DNA from: Candidatus Stackebrandtia excrementipullorum
GTDB taxonomy: Bacteria > Actinomycetota > Actinomycetes > Mycobacteriales > Micromonosporaceae
Assembly: GCA_019113825.1 (NCBI GenBank)
Contig: DXGR01000109.1
Span: 1-45,821 of the forward strand
Direction of reading: 5' to 3'
Length of the DNA: 45,821 bases
Positions 1-7,666 of the stretch are shown here, piece after piece; positions within the stretch are counted from its first letter, which is position 1, and each line of letters opens with the position of its first letter. Made by a program: the position numbers and the translations under genes. The notes under the pieces were generated by a model. That model had not been told where the DNA came from. It searched no databases and worked only from the letters and a program-made list of their open reading frames with translations.

Positions 1-48
1 TCCGGCCTCAGAACCGGTGCCCGTCGACCACGAAGGATCGCCGCATGA
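1..48 (+). CDS. 3' end of an unidentified upstream gene (partial)
   Basis: The first 48 bases form an open frame that ends in TGA at 46-48 and overlaps the ATG of the next gene by four bases (ATGA). This is the coupling pattern seen repeatedly in the window. Only 15 residues are visible, rich in Arg and ending RRIAA. In integrated actinobacterial elements a primase-polymerase gene often sits here, but nothing visible proves it. Confidence 0.35.
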   Translation, partial: SGLRTGARRPRRIAA

Positions 49-1061
49 CACGTCAAGGCCAGGACACGTTCTTTGCTGAAACACTCTCGGATTCGCCCGG
101 TGTGACGATCAGTCACCCAACCGGCAACCCGGCACCGAAACGCCAGGTCGCGTGGAACGCCGCCGACCTCATGTCCATGGTGTTCCCAGAACCGAACTGG
201 GCCGTCCCCGGGATCATCGCCGAAGGCGTTTCACTGCTGTGCGGACCACCGAAGGTGGGCAAGAGCTGGGCGAGTCTCGACTTGGCGTTGCAGGTCGCTG
301 CCGGTGGCCAGGCGTTTGGGCGTATCCCGGTCGAACAGGGCGATGTCCTGTATCTGGCGCTTGAGGACACGCCGCAACGTCTCCAGTCACGGATGGGAAT
401 GCTGTTGGAGGGTCGGCCGGCACCGACGGCACTAACCGTCGTCGTCGAATTTCCGACCATGGACCGTGGCGGCTCCGAAGCGATCGACAACTGGCTAACC
501 AACCACCCAAACGCGAGGTTGGTCGTCATCGACGTGTTCACCAAAATCCGAGGCGGAAATGCCCCTGGTGTTTCAGCCTACGAAGCCGACTACGCCGCCA
601 TCGGCGCCATTAAACGCCTGGCCGACCGGCACGCCGTCCCCATCGTCGTGGTTCACCACGTCCGCAAGATGAAGGACGACGACTTCCTGTCCGAAGTGTC
701 CGGAACCCACGGTGTCGCCGGAGCCGCCGACGCCACCATGGTCCTCAAACGCGCACGCGCCCAAGCCGACGGCGTCCTGGCCGTCACCGGCCGCGACATC
801 GACGAAACCGAATACGCCATGTCGTGGTCATCCGACACCGGAGCCTGGTCACTACTCGACGGCGACGTCGAAGAGTTGACCGCCACCGACACCCGGGCCG
901 CCATCCTCGGGTACCTCCGAGACAACCCAGGCACCGGACCAACCGCCATCGCCCGAGGCATCAGCCTCGGCACCAGCAACGTCAAGAACACCTGCCAACG
1001 CATGAGAGACGAAGGCCTGTTGGTCGCCGACCCGGCCGGAAAGTACACCCGCATCGCCTAA
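45..1061 (+). CDS. RepA-like AAA/RecA-fold ATPase of an integrated element
   Basis: A 338-residue protein with a RecA/KaiC-type core. The Walker A loop is CGPPKVGKSW near residue 66, and a Walker B-like strand (RLVVIDVFTKIRG) lies near 160-170. A following VVVHHVRK segment and the SEVSGTHGVAGAADA stretch are typical of RepA-like helicase ATPases of plasmids and actinobacterial integrative elements. The last 60 residues look like a winged helix (TAIARGISLGTSNVKNTCQRM). The likely role is DNA unwinding or loading during replication of the excised element. A GAAGGA sequence sits about 10 bases before the ATG. A hairpin terminator follows the stop. Confidence 0.8.
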   Translation: MTRQGQDTFFAETLSDSPGVTISHPTGNPAPKRQVAWNAADLMSMVFPEPNWAVPGIIAEGVSLLCGPPKVGKSWASLDLALQVAAGGQAFGRIPVEQGDVLYLALEDTPQRLQSRMGMLLEGRPAPTALTVVVEFPTMDRGGSEAIDNWLTNHPNARLVVIDVFTKIRGGNAPGVSAYEADYAAIGAIKRLADRHAVPIVVVHHVRKMKDDDFLSEVSGTHGVAGAADATMVLKRARAQADGVLAVTGRDIDETEYAMSWSSDTGAWSLLDGDVEELTATDTRAAILGYLRDNPGTGPTAIARGISLGTSNVKNTCQRMRDEGLLVADPAGKYTRIA

Positions 1062-1066
1062 CCGGT

Positions 1067-1133
1067 GTGTCCCACGTGTCCGACGTGTCCACAACGCCGT
1101 GACCAGCACAAACAACGGACACACGCCGGACAC
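1067..1133. repeat. GTGTCC repeat cluster (iteron-like)
   Basis: GTGTCC occurs three times in direct orientation at 1067, 1076 and 1085, an exact 9-base period. It recurs inverted as GGACAC at 1117 and 1128. The cluster begins a few bases after the ATPase stop codon. The phasing and the two orientations suggest a binding array for an initiator, Xis or integrase arm domain of the element, but no binding protein can be assigned from sequence. Confidence 0.5.
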
Positions 1134-1156
1134 ACAACCAAACCCACACAACCCGA

Positions 1157-1182
1157 AGGGTCGCCACGGTCGTGGCGACCCT
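1157..1182 (+). terminator. Hairpin terminator after the ATPase gene
   Basis: A perfect 11-bp stem (AGGGTCGCCAC paired with GTGGCGACCCT) with the 4-base loop GGTC. There is no long T tract, as is common in high-G+C actinomycetes. It separates the ATPase gene from the xis-int pair. Confidence 0.65.
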
Positions 1183-1415
1183 CATTCACGTCGCTCAGTT
1201 GATCGAAGTTGACCCGCTCAAATCGCCTCTAACGAATCCGGCCACCCAGAGATACCCATAATGCCGCGAAAGCCGCTCAGCGTGGCTCTGGGCGGGCCGA
1301 CCAGAAGCAATCTCCCGCCAAGGAGGACCAACCCACCATCAACCGCGCGCACCACCACCCGGCCCCGCAGCGGGCCACTCACACCGCTTACCACCACACC
1401 AGAGAGGCATTCGTC
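1183..1415. other. Intergenic region upstream of the excisionase gene
   Basis: Together with the repeats and hairpin before it, this makes a 354-base non-coding gap. I see no convincing gene in it. It should hold the promoter of the xis-int pair; a GAGAGG ribosome-binding site lies just before the ATG at 1416. Confidence 0.5.
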
Positions 1416-1619
1416 ATGACCACCACCACAGTCGACCCGCTCTACACCGTCGAACAGGCCGCCCGACTGCTCTCCATCTCCCGAACCGAACTCTTCCACG
1501 AAATCCGACGCGGCCGACTCCGCTCCATCAAACGAGGCCGCTCCCGACGCATCCCCGCCGAATGGCTCAACGACTACCGAACTCAACTCATCACCGAGGG
1601 CATAGAGGAAACCGCATGA
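1416..1619 (+). CDS. Excisionase-type MerR/HTH_17 DNA-binding protein
   Basis: A 67-residue protein consisting almost entirely of one helix-turn-helix of the excisionase family. It starts with YTVEQAARLLSISRTELFHEIRRGRL, followed by the basic wing SIKRGRSRRIPAEWL. This is the normal size and layout for Xis proteins of actinobacterial integrative elements. They bend DNA at the attachment site and set the direction of recombination. A GAGAGG ribosome-binding site precedes the start. Its stop overlaps the integrase ATG by four bases (ATGA), so the two are translationally coupled. Confidence 0.85.
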   Translation: MTTTTVDPLYTVEQAARLLSISRTELFHEIRRGRLRSIKRGRSRRIPAEWLNDYRTQLITEGIEETA

Positions 1620-2812
1620 CTACAGAGGAACCGAAGGAAAAACGCGGTAGACGCGGTGAAGGCACCGTGTTCTGGGACGACCGAAAGAAGCAGTATCGCG
1701 CTGAGGTGTCGCTCGGGAAAACACCGGCGGGACAGCGGATCCGGCCGAAAGCCTATGGCCGCACGATGACCGAAGCCCGCGAGAACCTCAAAGAGAAGCT
1801 GAGAAACTACGACGACGGCATCGACACTTCTGACAAGTACACGGTGGCCCAAGCCGTCAACGACTACATCGAATCGAAGGCCGGAACGGTCGACCCCGAG
1901 ACGGTGAAGCGCCTTCGGTCCTATGCAGACAATCACGTGATACCCGGTCTCGGAGCCGCGAAAGTGAAGGGCCGCAACGCTCTCACTGCCGACGACATCG
2001 AGGGGTGGTTGAAGTCGAAGGCTCCAGTCCTATCGACTCGAATGCTGGAATCGTGCCTCTCGCTGTTGCGCCGCTCGCTGACGCACGCGAAACGACGCAA
2101 GAAGGCGCGCGACAATGTGGCTGATCAGGACATCCGGGTGCCGAAGGGGCGTCCAGGGCGGAAGCGGAAGGCCGCTGAACTTGAGCAAGCCCGGGCACTC
2201 ATGCTGGCCGCTGCCAAGGAAACGCATGGGGCGTGGATCGAACCGTACCTATGGTTGTCGATTCTCAACGGCCCACGTACCGAGGAGATTCGGCGGTTGG
2301 AGTGGTCGAATGTCTTCCTAGCGACGGCCAAGGTTGCGAATGGATCCGAGCTTCCACCCCATGTGCGGTGGATTCAGTCGGTGCGCGCGAACGACACGAT
2401 GAAGACAGCAACGTCGTATCGGTCCACTGCTCTAGCCGCACCGGTGGTGGAATCGCTGACGCGCTGGAAGGCCCGGCAAGCTGAGAACCGCCTCAAATCG
2501 GGACACAAGCACCAAGGAATACGGCTGGTGTTCGGAACCCGGTTCGACACTGTAATGACAAAAGACAACGTCCGTCGCAGGCTCTACGCGCTGTGCGATA
2601 AGGCTGAGGTGCCACGTATGTCCCCAGCAGAGACTCGGAATACCTTCGTATCGATCGCCTCGGCGCTGGGCGGCACTGAAGAGTTGATCGCCGATATCTG
2701 CGGACATGCCACGACCTCAACAACACGTCGTGTCTACCGTGACGAGTTGCGGCCAGTGATCACCGATGGGGTCACCGAGATGACTAAATGGTTCGCCTCC
2801 GGCGAGGTGTAG
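1616..2812 (+). CDS. int: Tyrosine recombinase (site-specific integrase)
   Basis: A 398-residue integrase. An N-terminal AP2-like arm-binding segment (GEGTVFWDDRKKQYRAEVSLG) is followed by a SAM-like core-binding domain at about 75-165 and a C-terminal catalytic domain. Catalytic landmarks are Arg in LNGPRTEEIRRLEW, the ETRNTFVS box, GHATTSTT and the nucleophile Tyr in RRVYRDELRP. The His of the usual HxxR box is replaced (AETR), a variation I recall from related actinobacterial integrases. The ATG at 1616 is preferred over an upstream in-frame ATG at 1562 because it overlaps the xis stop codon. The gene lies 57 bases from the 3' end of tRNA-Val, the expected arrangement for an integrase that uses that tRNA as attachment site. 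Confidence 0.93.
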   Translation: MTTEEPKEKRGRRGEGTVFWDDRKKQYRAEVSLGKTPAGQRIRPKAYGRTMTEARENLKEKLRNYDDGIDTSDKYTVAQAVNDYIESKAGTVDPETVKRLRSYADNHVIPGLGAAKVKGRNALTADDIEGWLKSKAPVLSTRMLESCLSLLRRSLTHAKRRKKARDNVADQDIRVPKGRPGRKRKAAELEQARALMLAAAKETHGAWIEPYLWLSILNGPRTEEIRRLEWSNVFLATAKVANGSELPPHVRWIQSVRANDTMKTATSYRSTALAAPVVESLTRWKARQAENRLKSGHKHQGIRLVFGTRFDTVMTKDNVRRRLYALCDKAEVPRMSPAETRNTFVSIASALGGTEELIADICGHATTSTTRRVYRDELRPVITDGVTEMTKWFASGEV

Positions 2813-2832
2813 GCTCCCTCTTAGGCTTTCAC

Positions 2833-2867
2833 GCCCCTCATCGGTTCATCCGGTGGGGGGCTTTTTT
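2833..2867 (+). terminator. Rho-independent terminator of the integrase gene
   Basis: A 12-bp stem containing two G-T pairs, a 5-base loop and a run of six T at 2862-2867. It is the most classical intrinsic terminator in the window. It lies between the integrase and the tRNA gene and also protects the opposing tRNA transcript. Confidence 0.8.
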
Positions 2868-2869
2868 GC

Positions 2870-2944
2870 TGGTGGTCGATACTGGGATCGAACCAGTGAC
2901 CTCTCCGGTGTGAACGGAGCGCTCTCCCGCTGAGCTAATCGACC
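2870..2944 (-). tRNA. tRNA-Val (CAC)
   Basis: On the minus strand a full cloverleaf folds: acceptor GGTCGAT with ATCGACC, D-arm GCTC...GAGC, anticodon stem CTCCG/CGGAG around loop TTCACAC (anticodon CAC, Val), and T-arm ACTGG-TTCGATC-CCAGT. The discriminator A and CCA end are encoded (2870-2873). The 3' end faces the integrase, so the T-arm and acceptor end probably form the element's attachment site. The tRNA reads intact, as expected when integration rebuilds the 3' end. Confidence 0.95.
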
Positions 2945-3090
2945 TTCAACGCGCGCTAACTCTACCTGAGCGGTTTTGCGAGGCCGACGAGGGCTCGCAC
3001 AAACGGCCGGTCGAGACCACGGGCTGCTCATACCCGGTAGCGTCGGCGAGGAGAGGTTCGAATCCACCGATCTCCTTGTGGAGGTGCGTA

Positions 3091-3471
3091 ATGGCACGTG
3101 AATCGGAGTTCTCCGCGTCCGAAGAAGGGCCCATGGACATGGTCGACGACGACGCGATCAGTGAACGCGAGTTGGAGGACGAGATCCTCCTGGCGGACGG
3201 TTACAAGGCAGCCAACGATTACGGGACGACTCCCGAAGAGGCGCGCAGCGGCGAAAGCCTGGAAATGCAGTTGGCGCGTGAGGTGCCGGATGTTCCTCCG
3301 GAGTCGGTGGACGACAAGTGGCCAAACGGTCCCGCGCCACGGAGCGGACAGCTGGTGTCAGAGGGAAACGATCCCGATACGACCGCCACCGAGTTCGACG
3401 GCGCCGCACCTTCGAGCGAGGAAGAGGCCATGCACATCCGACGGGAACCTCCGACCGAACCGGAAACGTGA
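3091..3471 (+). CDS. Acidic hypothetical protein
   Basis: A 126-residue, strongly acidic, apparently disordered protein rich in Glu and Asp, with no membrane segment or cysteine. I do not recognise the family, though it resembles small acidic DUF proteins common in actinomycetes. The ATG at 3091 is chosen because GAGGTG lies 6-7 bases upstream; an in-frame GTG-type start 15 bases earlier lacks this. It is the first gene beyond the tRNA and so belongs to the chromosome rather than the element. Confidence 0.7.
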   Translation: MARESEFSASEEGPMDMVDDDAISERELEDEILLADGYKAANDYGTTPEEARSGESLEMQLAREVPDVPPESVDDKWPNGPAPRSGQLVSEGNDPDTTATEFDGAAPSSEEEAMHIRREPPTEPET

Positions 3472-3570
3472 CGGAGGTCGTATCGCGTTCGACCAGCAAG
3501 GACACGTTGAAATATCGCTGCATTTCGATGCACTGTGAGGAGCCCGGGCGACGACTGCAAGAATGCCCCG

Positions 3571-4185
3571 GTGAATGATCCTGACTTGATAGAACGAATA
3601 CGTCACTGGGTCGCGCAAAACGATCAATCTCCCGGCGAACGCGCTTCGGCGACGACCATGGAGATCGCCGAAGCCGAATTGGGGTTTTCCCTGCCGCCGT
3701 TGCTGGCACGGCTTTACAGCGACATCGGCGACGGTCTCTTCGGCCCGGGAGGCACGCTGCTACCTATGGTGGACGGCGCCGACGAAACGGTTCTCGGCGA
3801 ATACAACGCTTTCATGGGAAAACGAGACGGGGCCGAATTTTATTGGCCCGCCGGCGTTATCCCGGTCCTGGCCTGGGGGTCGGGCATGTATGCGGCCGTG
3901 GATTGCCTGTCGGACAAGGCTCCTGTCCGCCTGTTCGAACCCAACGGCATCTCCGCCACCGCTTCGTGGGCGAACGCCTGGTACACCGACACCGACAACC
4001 TTGACGCCTGGCTGGAGTCGTGGATGCGAGACGACGCCTGGTTCAGCGAGAACGCCGATCCCGATCGGGTCCACGAACCGTCCTCCTGGGCCGAAGCGGC
4101 ATCGCGTCTCGCCGATCGCAAACCACTGCGCGACCTGACACCCGAAAAACGTAAACCCTCACCGGGTAAAAGAAAGAAGAAATAG
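3571..4185 (+). CDS. SMI1/KNR4 (SUKH) family protein
   Basis: About 204 residues. The SUKH signature runs from the N-terminal helix (TTMEIAEAELGFSLPPLLARLYSDIGDGLFGPGG) through the central strands (GVIPVLAWGSGMYAAVDCLS) to a charged Lys-rich tail. SUKH proteins often act as immunity proteins of contact-dependent or polymorphic toxin systems, but many are orphans like this one and no toxin gene is adjacent. The start is uncertain: GTG at 3571 gives the usual length, GTG at 3535 would add 12 residues, and neither has a strong ribosome-binding site. Confidence 0.8.
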   Translation: MNDPDLIERIRHWVAQNDQSPGERASATTMEIAEAELGFSLPPLLARLYSDIGDGLFGPGGTLLPMVDGADETVLGEYNAFMGKRDGAEFYWPAGVIPVLAWGSGMYAAVDCLSDKAPVRLFEPNGISATASWANAWYTDTDNLDAWLESWMRDDAWFSENADPDRVHEPSSWAEAASRLADRKPLRDLTPEKRKPSPGKRKKK

Positions 4186-4198
4186 TAGGCCGGAAGCA

Positions 4199-4238
4199 CG
4201 CCGCCGCGCCCCGGCCGACAAGCCGGGGCGCGGCGGCG
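4199..4238. terminator. Bidirectional hairpin terminator
   Basis: A perfect 17-bp G+C-only stem with the 6-base loop CGACAA, lying between the converging SUKH and Dps genes. It probably serves both directions. Confidence 0.85.
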
Positions 4239-4248
4239 CGTGTGTCGG

Positions 4249-4830
4249 TTAGGAACGAACCAGTGGAGTGTCCACCAGGTGTTCGGCCAGGAACCAGGCC
4301 TGCAGTTCACCGGTGCGAATCACCCCCGAGACAATGAGATCGTTGGTTCCGTCGTCGCCCATCTCGTCGGTGCGTTTCGCGGCGTCGTGAGCGGCGGTCA
4401 GGATCGTCTCGTGTGCTTCAAGCAACCGCGAGATCATCGCCGGGACCTCTTCGGCGCCGTTGGGCGGCCGCGGAACGACGGTGATTTCGGCGGCATGCCG
4501 TGGGTCGCCCACGGCCACTCCGCCCAGCGTTTGCACACGTTCGGCGAGTTCATCGATGATCTCGAGCTGTTCGCCGGCGTGTTTGTCGAGGAGAAGGTGT
4601 AGCTGGTAGAACGTCGGACCGCGCATCAGCCAGTGGTGTTTCTTGTACAACCAGTGCAACATCTGCGTGTCCGCCAGCAACTGATTCAATCGTTCACAGG
4701 CGTACATCCTGGTGTCGTAGGAGAGGCCGACCGGAAACTGTCGGACCGTTCCGAACTCCTGGATTTCCACTCCCTTTTGGTGTAGCCACGGTTGGCTGTC
4801 GTGCGGTTTCTTCTCTGTTTTTGCCGTCAT
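4249..4830 (-). CDS. dps: Dps-family ferritin-like DNA-protection protein
   Basis: A 193-residue Dps/ferritin-like protein. The ferroxidase-site region is visible as LYKKHHWLMRGPTFYQLHLLLDKHAGEQLEIIDELAERV at about 63-100: a His in the first helix, then Asp and Glu about 12-16 residues on. The C-terminal helix (FLAEHLVDT) is also typical. Dps forms a 12-subunit cytoplasmic cage that oxidises Fe(II) with peroxide and can bind DNA. The Lys-rich N-terminus (MTAKTEKK) may contact DNA. It ends against the strong hairpin at 4199-4238. A 146-base gap from the upstream gene suggests its own promoter. Confidence 0.92.
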   Translation of the reverse strand: MTAKTEKKPHDSQPWLHQKGVEIQEFGTVRQFPVGLSYDTRMYACERLNQLLADTQMLHWLYKKHHWLMRGPTFYQLHLLLDKHAGEQLEIIDELAERVQTLGGVAVGDPRHAAEITVVPRPPNGAEEVPAMISRLLEAHETILTAAHDAAKRTDEMGDDGTNDLIVSGVIRTGELQAWFLAEHLVDTPLVRS

Positions 4831-4976
4831 GCCTGCTCCCCCGGTAAGCGACCGTTGTATCGGTCGTCCAAGATCAGATGCTAGTCACCTACCCGGAATC
4901 GGGCGCTTAAACACGTAAAAACGTCGGCACCGGTGGGGTGTTTTTTACGGGAACCCTCACCTCAAGCCGGGGTGTT

Positions 4977-5975
4977 CTAGAACGTGGAAACCAGCTCGGC
5001 CAATCGTTTCCATGACGACACCTGAGCGGGTCGGTCGTAGGCGGCGGTGGTCACGAGCAGTTCGTCGGCGTTCGTCACCGCAATGAGACGAGCTAGTTCT
5101 GCCCTGACCTGTTCGCCGGTTCCATAGACGGAGTCGGCCAACGATTTGTCGAGGAGTTTGTGTTGCCTCACGGTCTTGGGTTCGGCCTGCACCTGTTCGG
5201 GCGATCGCAAGGCGGTGAATTCACCGAGAGTTCTGGACAGCACCATGGACCAGGCTTCCGATATCAGCAGGTCTCGGGCTTGTTCCGTGGTCTCGCCGAC
5301 GGCGACGGGGACGGCGATGGTCACGTCGGGCCGTCGCAGCCAGTGCGAGGGGGTGAATTCTTGTCGGTACGCGGAAATCGTCGACGCGGCCGCATCGAGA
5401 CCCGAGACCGGAGCGAGCACCAGGGGAAGGCCCAGCTGCGCGGCAATCTCGGCTCCGGCACCGGTCGCCAGTATCGCGAGGCAAGGTGCGGCCCCCTCAC
5501 CGGGGCGTGCGTGGACACCAGGGTGTGTGTCCTGGTCGCCGGTGAGGTAACCGAGAAGCAGGGCGAGACGTTCGGCGAAGTCCTCTGGTCCGCCTGTGGA
5601 TCCCAGGGCGGCGCGCACTGCGGGGGTGAACCCTTGCGACCGTCCCAGTCCGATGTCGATACGCCCGGGGTACAGGGCGTCGAGGGTTCCGATCTGTTCG
5701 GCGACGACCAATGGGTTGTGGTTGGGGAGCATGATGCCACCGGTACCGACCCGGATGGATGTCGTCGCGGCGGCCACCGCGCTCGTGAGCACGGTGGGTG
5801 CCGAACCGGCGATGCCGGGCACGCTGTGGTGTTCGGCGACCCAGAAGCGCATAAAGCCGAGTATTTCGGCGTGCCGGGCCATGTCGACGGTCGCGCGTAT
5901 GGCTGCGGCCGGTTCTTCTTCCCCCCGCAGCGCGGACCGATCGAGGACGGATATTCGTATCGGCCTGGTGTTCAC
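4977..5975 (-). CDS. LLM-class flavin-dependent oxidoreductase (MsnO8 type)
   Basis: A stand-alone luciferase-like monooxygenase of about 332 residues. The hallmarks are the RISVLDRS start, RFWVAEHHSVPGIAGSAP, the flavin-contact segment VGTGGIMLPNHNPLVVAEQIGTLDALYPGRIDIGLGRSQG, and a C-terminal LVTTAAYD strand. The substrate is unknown. The frame is open up to 6137, with ATGs at 6035 and 6008. I prefer GTG 5975 because homologues begin just before the SVLDRS strand and GGAGGG lies about 12 bases upstream. It is divergent from the radical SAM gene at 6065. Confidence 0.85.
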   Translation of the reverse strand: MNTRPIRISVLDRSALRGEEEPAAAIRATVDMARHAEILGFMRFWVAEHHSVPGIAGSAPTVLTSAVAAATTSIRVGTGGIMLPNHNPLVVAEQIGTLDALYPGRIDIGLGRSQGFTPAVRAALGSTGGPEDFAERLALLLGYLTGDQDTHPGVHARPGEGAAPCLAILATGAGAEIAAQLGLPLVLAPVSGLDAAASTISAYRQEFTPSHWLRRPDVTIAVPVAVGETTEQARDLLISEAWSMVLSRTLGEFTALRSPEQVQAEPKTVRQHKLLDKSLADSVYGTGEQVRAELARLIAVTNADELLVTTAAYDRPAQVSSWKRLAELVSTF

Positions 5976-6039
5976 ATGGTTGTCGAACCCTCCGGACGGG
6001 GTGCGCATTCCGTCGGTGTCGCGTCTCACCGCCATTCGA

Positions 6040-6055
6040 TCGAACACATGTTCTA
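6040..6055. promoter_or_regulatory. LexA/SOS-box-like palindrome and overlapping promoter
   Basis: TCGAACACATGTTCTA matches the actinobacterial LexA box (TCGAAC-N4-GTTCGA) at 11 of 12 defined positions. A good -10 hexamer, TATGCT, at 6054-6059 follows directly, and the ATG of the radical SAM gene is at 6065. LexA bound here would cover the promoter. The spacing implies transcription starts at or next to the ATG, so the mRNA would be leaderless. Confidence 0.65.
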
Positions 6056-6064
6056 TGCTGGGGT

Positions 6065-7075
6065 ATGCGTTGGCAACAACTCGAGCTGGACGGGACGTCG
6101 ACGGCCCCGGCGCTGATCGAACGTTCCGCCGTGGCACGCACCTTCAACACTCCGGATTTCGCCGGCATGACCTTCTACGAGATCCACGCCAAATCGATCA
6201 TCAACCGAGTACCCGCGTCCTCACGAGTGCCGTTTCGTCATACGGTCAACCCGTACCGGGGCTGTAGCCATGCCTGCAGGTACTGCTTCGCCAGGAACAC
6301 GCACCGCTATCTGGATTTCGACGCCGGATCCGACTTCGACTCTCGGGTGGTCGTCAAGGTCAACGCCGCCGCTCTGCTGGCGAAAGAACTGGGCGCGGCC
6401 CGTTGGAGAGGCGAACACATCGCCATGGGCACCAACGTCGACTGCTATCAGCGGGCTGAAGGGCGCTACCGTCTCATGCCCGGCATCGTGCAGGCGTTGA
6501 CCGAAGCGGCCAACCCGTTTTCGATACTCACCAAGGGAACTCTGATACTGCGCGACATCCGACTGCTGGAGGCCGCAGCCGCACGCACCCGGGTAGGTAC
6601 CGCAGTCTCGGTCGGCTTCATCGACGAGGAGCTGTGGCGTGGAATCGAACCGGGCGCTCCGCAGCCGACGGCACGGCTGGGGGTTTGTGCCCGGCTTCGT
6701 GAATCGGGGTTGCGTTGTGAGGTGCTGATCGCGCCGATCCTCCCGTACCTGAGTGACAGTCCGGCGCAGCTGCGACGTGTCGTCGCGGCAAGCGCCGAAG
6801 CCGGGGCGGTGTCGGTGACGCCCATCGTTTTGCACCTGCGTCCCGGCGCACGGGAGTGGTACCTGGCATGGCTTCAACGGGAACACCCACGCCTGGTGTC
6901 ACGGTACCGGCGACTGTACGCGGCCGGTTCCTATGCCGACCGTGAATACCAACGTCGGATCACCGGCCGCGTCCGCGCCCTGGCAGCCGAGTACGGGATC
7001 GAAGACGGCGCGCATCGGGATCGACCACCGTCGCCACCGCCACCACCGAGACAGCCCACCCTCCCGGGCCTGTGA
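6065..7075 (+). CDS. Rv2578c-family radical SAM protein
   Basis: A 336-residue radical SAM protein. The canonical cluster motif CxxxCxxC (CSHACRYC) has Cys67, Cys71 and Cys74, preceded by PYRGC and followed by FARNTHRYLDFDAG. GTNVDCYQRAEGRYRL and FSILTKGTL are typical of the Rv2578c/spore photoproduct lyase-like branch. Function is not established in general; a DNA-repair role is plausible by relatedness and fits the LexA-like box ten bases upstream. No ribosome-binding site precedes the ATG, consistent with a leaderless message. The tail is Pro-rich and ends LPGL. Confidence 0.9.
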   Translation: MRWQQLELDGTSTAPALIERSAVARTFNTPDFAGMTFYEIHAKSIINRVPASSRVPFRHTVNPYRGCSHACRYCFARNTHRYLDFDAGSDFDSRVVVKVNAAALLAKELGAARWRGEHIAMGTNVDCYQRAEGRYRLMPGIVQALTEAANPFSILTKGTLILRDIRLLEAAAARTRVGTAVSVGFIDEELWRGIEPGAPQPTARLGVCARLRESGLRCEVLIAPILPYLSDSPAQLRRVVAASAEAGAVSVTPIVLHLRPGAREWYLAWLQREHPRLVSRYRRLYAAGSYADREYQRRITGRVRALAAEYGIEDGAHRDRPPSPPPPPRQPTLPGL

Positions 7076-7105
7076 ACCGGTCGGGCTTGAAACCGGTTGG
7101 TCGCG

Positions 7106-7498
7106 TCATGAAGTGACGAGCTTGACCTCTGTACCGTTGGACAGGGACCTGCCGACCGTGCACGCCCGTGTGTGAACACGTTCGGCAACGGCTTCGAAAA
7201 CTTCGGCGGCCAATGGATCGTCGGTCGGCAGCTCAACGTCGTAGGTGACGGTTACCGGCCCGAGAAGCGTCGGTTCGACCTTCTCGGCGTCAACGGTCAT
7301 TGCCAGCCGCACCAACCGGTGGCCACGCTTGGCGGTCAACGGTTCCACGGTCACGATGTTGCATCCCCCCACTGCCGCCAACAGGAGCTCGACCGGCGTG
7401 AAACCCTCGCCGTCGCCGTTGCCGACGATGATTTCGTCGCCTCTACCGTTCTTGGCGACAAACCCCGCATCGGTGCGTTCCACTCGCACAGAAGCCAT
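7106..7498 (-). CDS. OsmC/Ohr-family peroxiredoxin-like protein
   Basis: A 130-residue OsmC-fold protein with both redox cysteines: one in LLAAVGGCNIVTVEP (about residue 46) and one in VHTRACTVGRSL (about residue 114). Such proteins reduce organic hydroperoxides with thiol or lipoyl donors in the cytoplasm. GGAGGG lies about 11 bases before the ATG. It converges with the Rv2578c-type gene. Confidence 0.88.
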   Translation of the reverse strand: MASVRVERTDAGFVAKNGRGDEIIVGNGDGEGFTPVELLLAAVGGCNIVTVEPLTAKRGHRLVRLAMTVDAEKVEPTLLGPVTVTYDVELPTDDPLAAEVFEAVAERVHTRACTVGRSLSNGTEVKLVTS

Positions 7499-7666
7499 GA
7501 CCAGATCCCTCCATCAAACCGAGCGCCCGTGTGGCGCCGCGCGCATGTGGCAAAACGCTAACCTAAGCGGGATCGGGACGGGGCTACGGCGGCTGGAGAG
7601 CACCCTCACACCCCGCATCGAAATGTTTATCGGCCTCATCTCCGTTACATCAGGTGGAGGTCTCCC

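Noticed and set aside
3038-3080. tRNA-like T-loop (GGTTCGAATCC) near a CTCAT stretch, resembling a tRNA-Met remnant
   Set aside because: No matching acceptor or D-arm can be paired, and the anticodon stem does not form; most likely chance or a very decayed fragment.
4914-4949. CGTAAAAA/TTTTTACG inverted repeat between the luciferase-like gene and dps
   Set aside because: The stem is short and A/T-rich with a long G+C loop; possible regulatory site for dps, but too weak to call.
7074-7097. AACCGGT/ACCGGTT repeat between convergent genes
   Set aside because: Only a 7-bp stem with a long loop; not strong enough to call a terminator.
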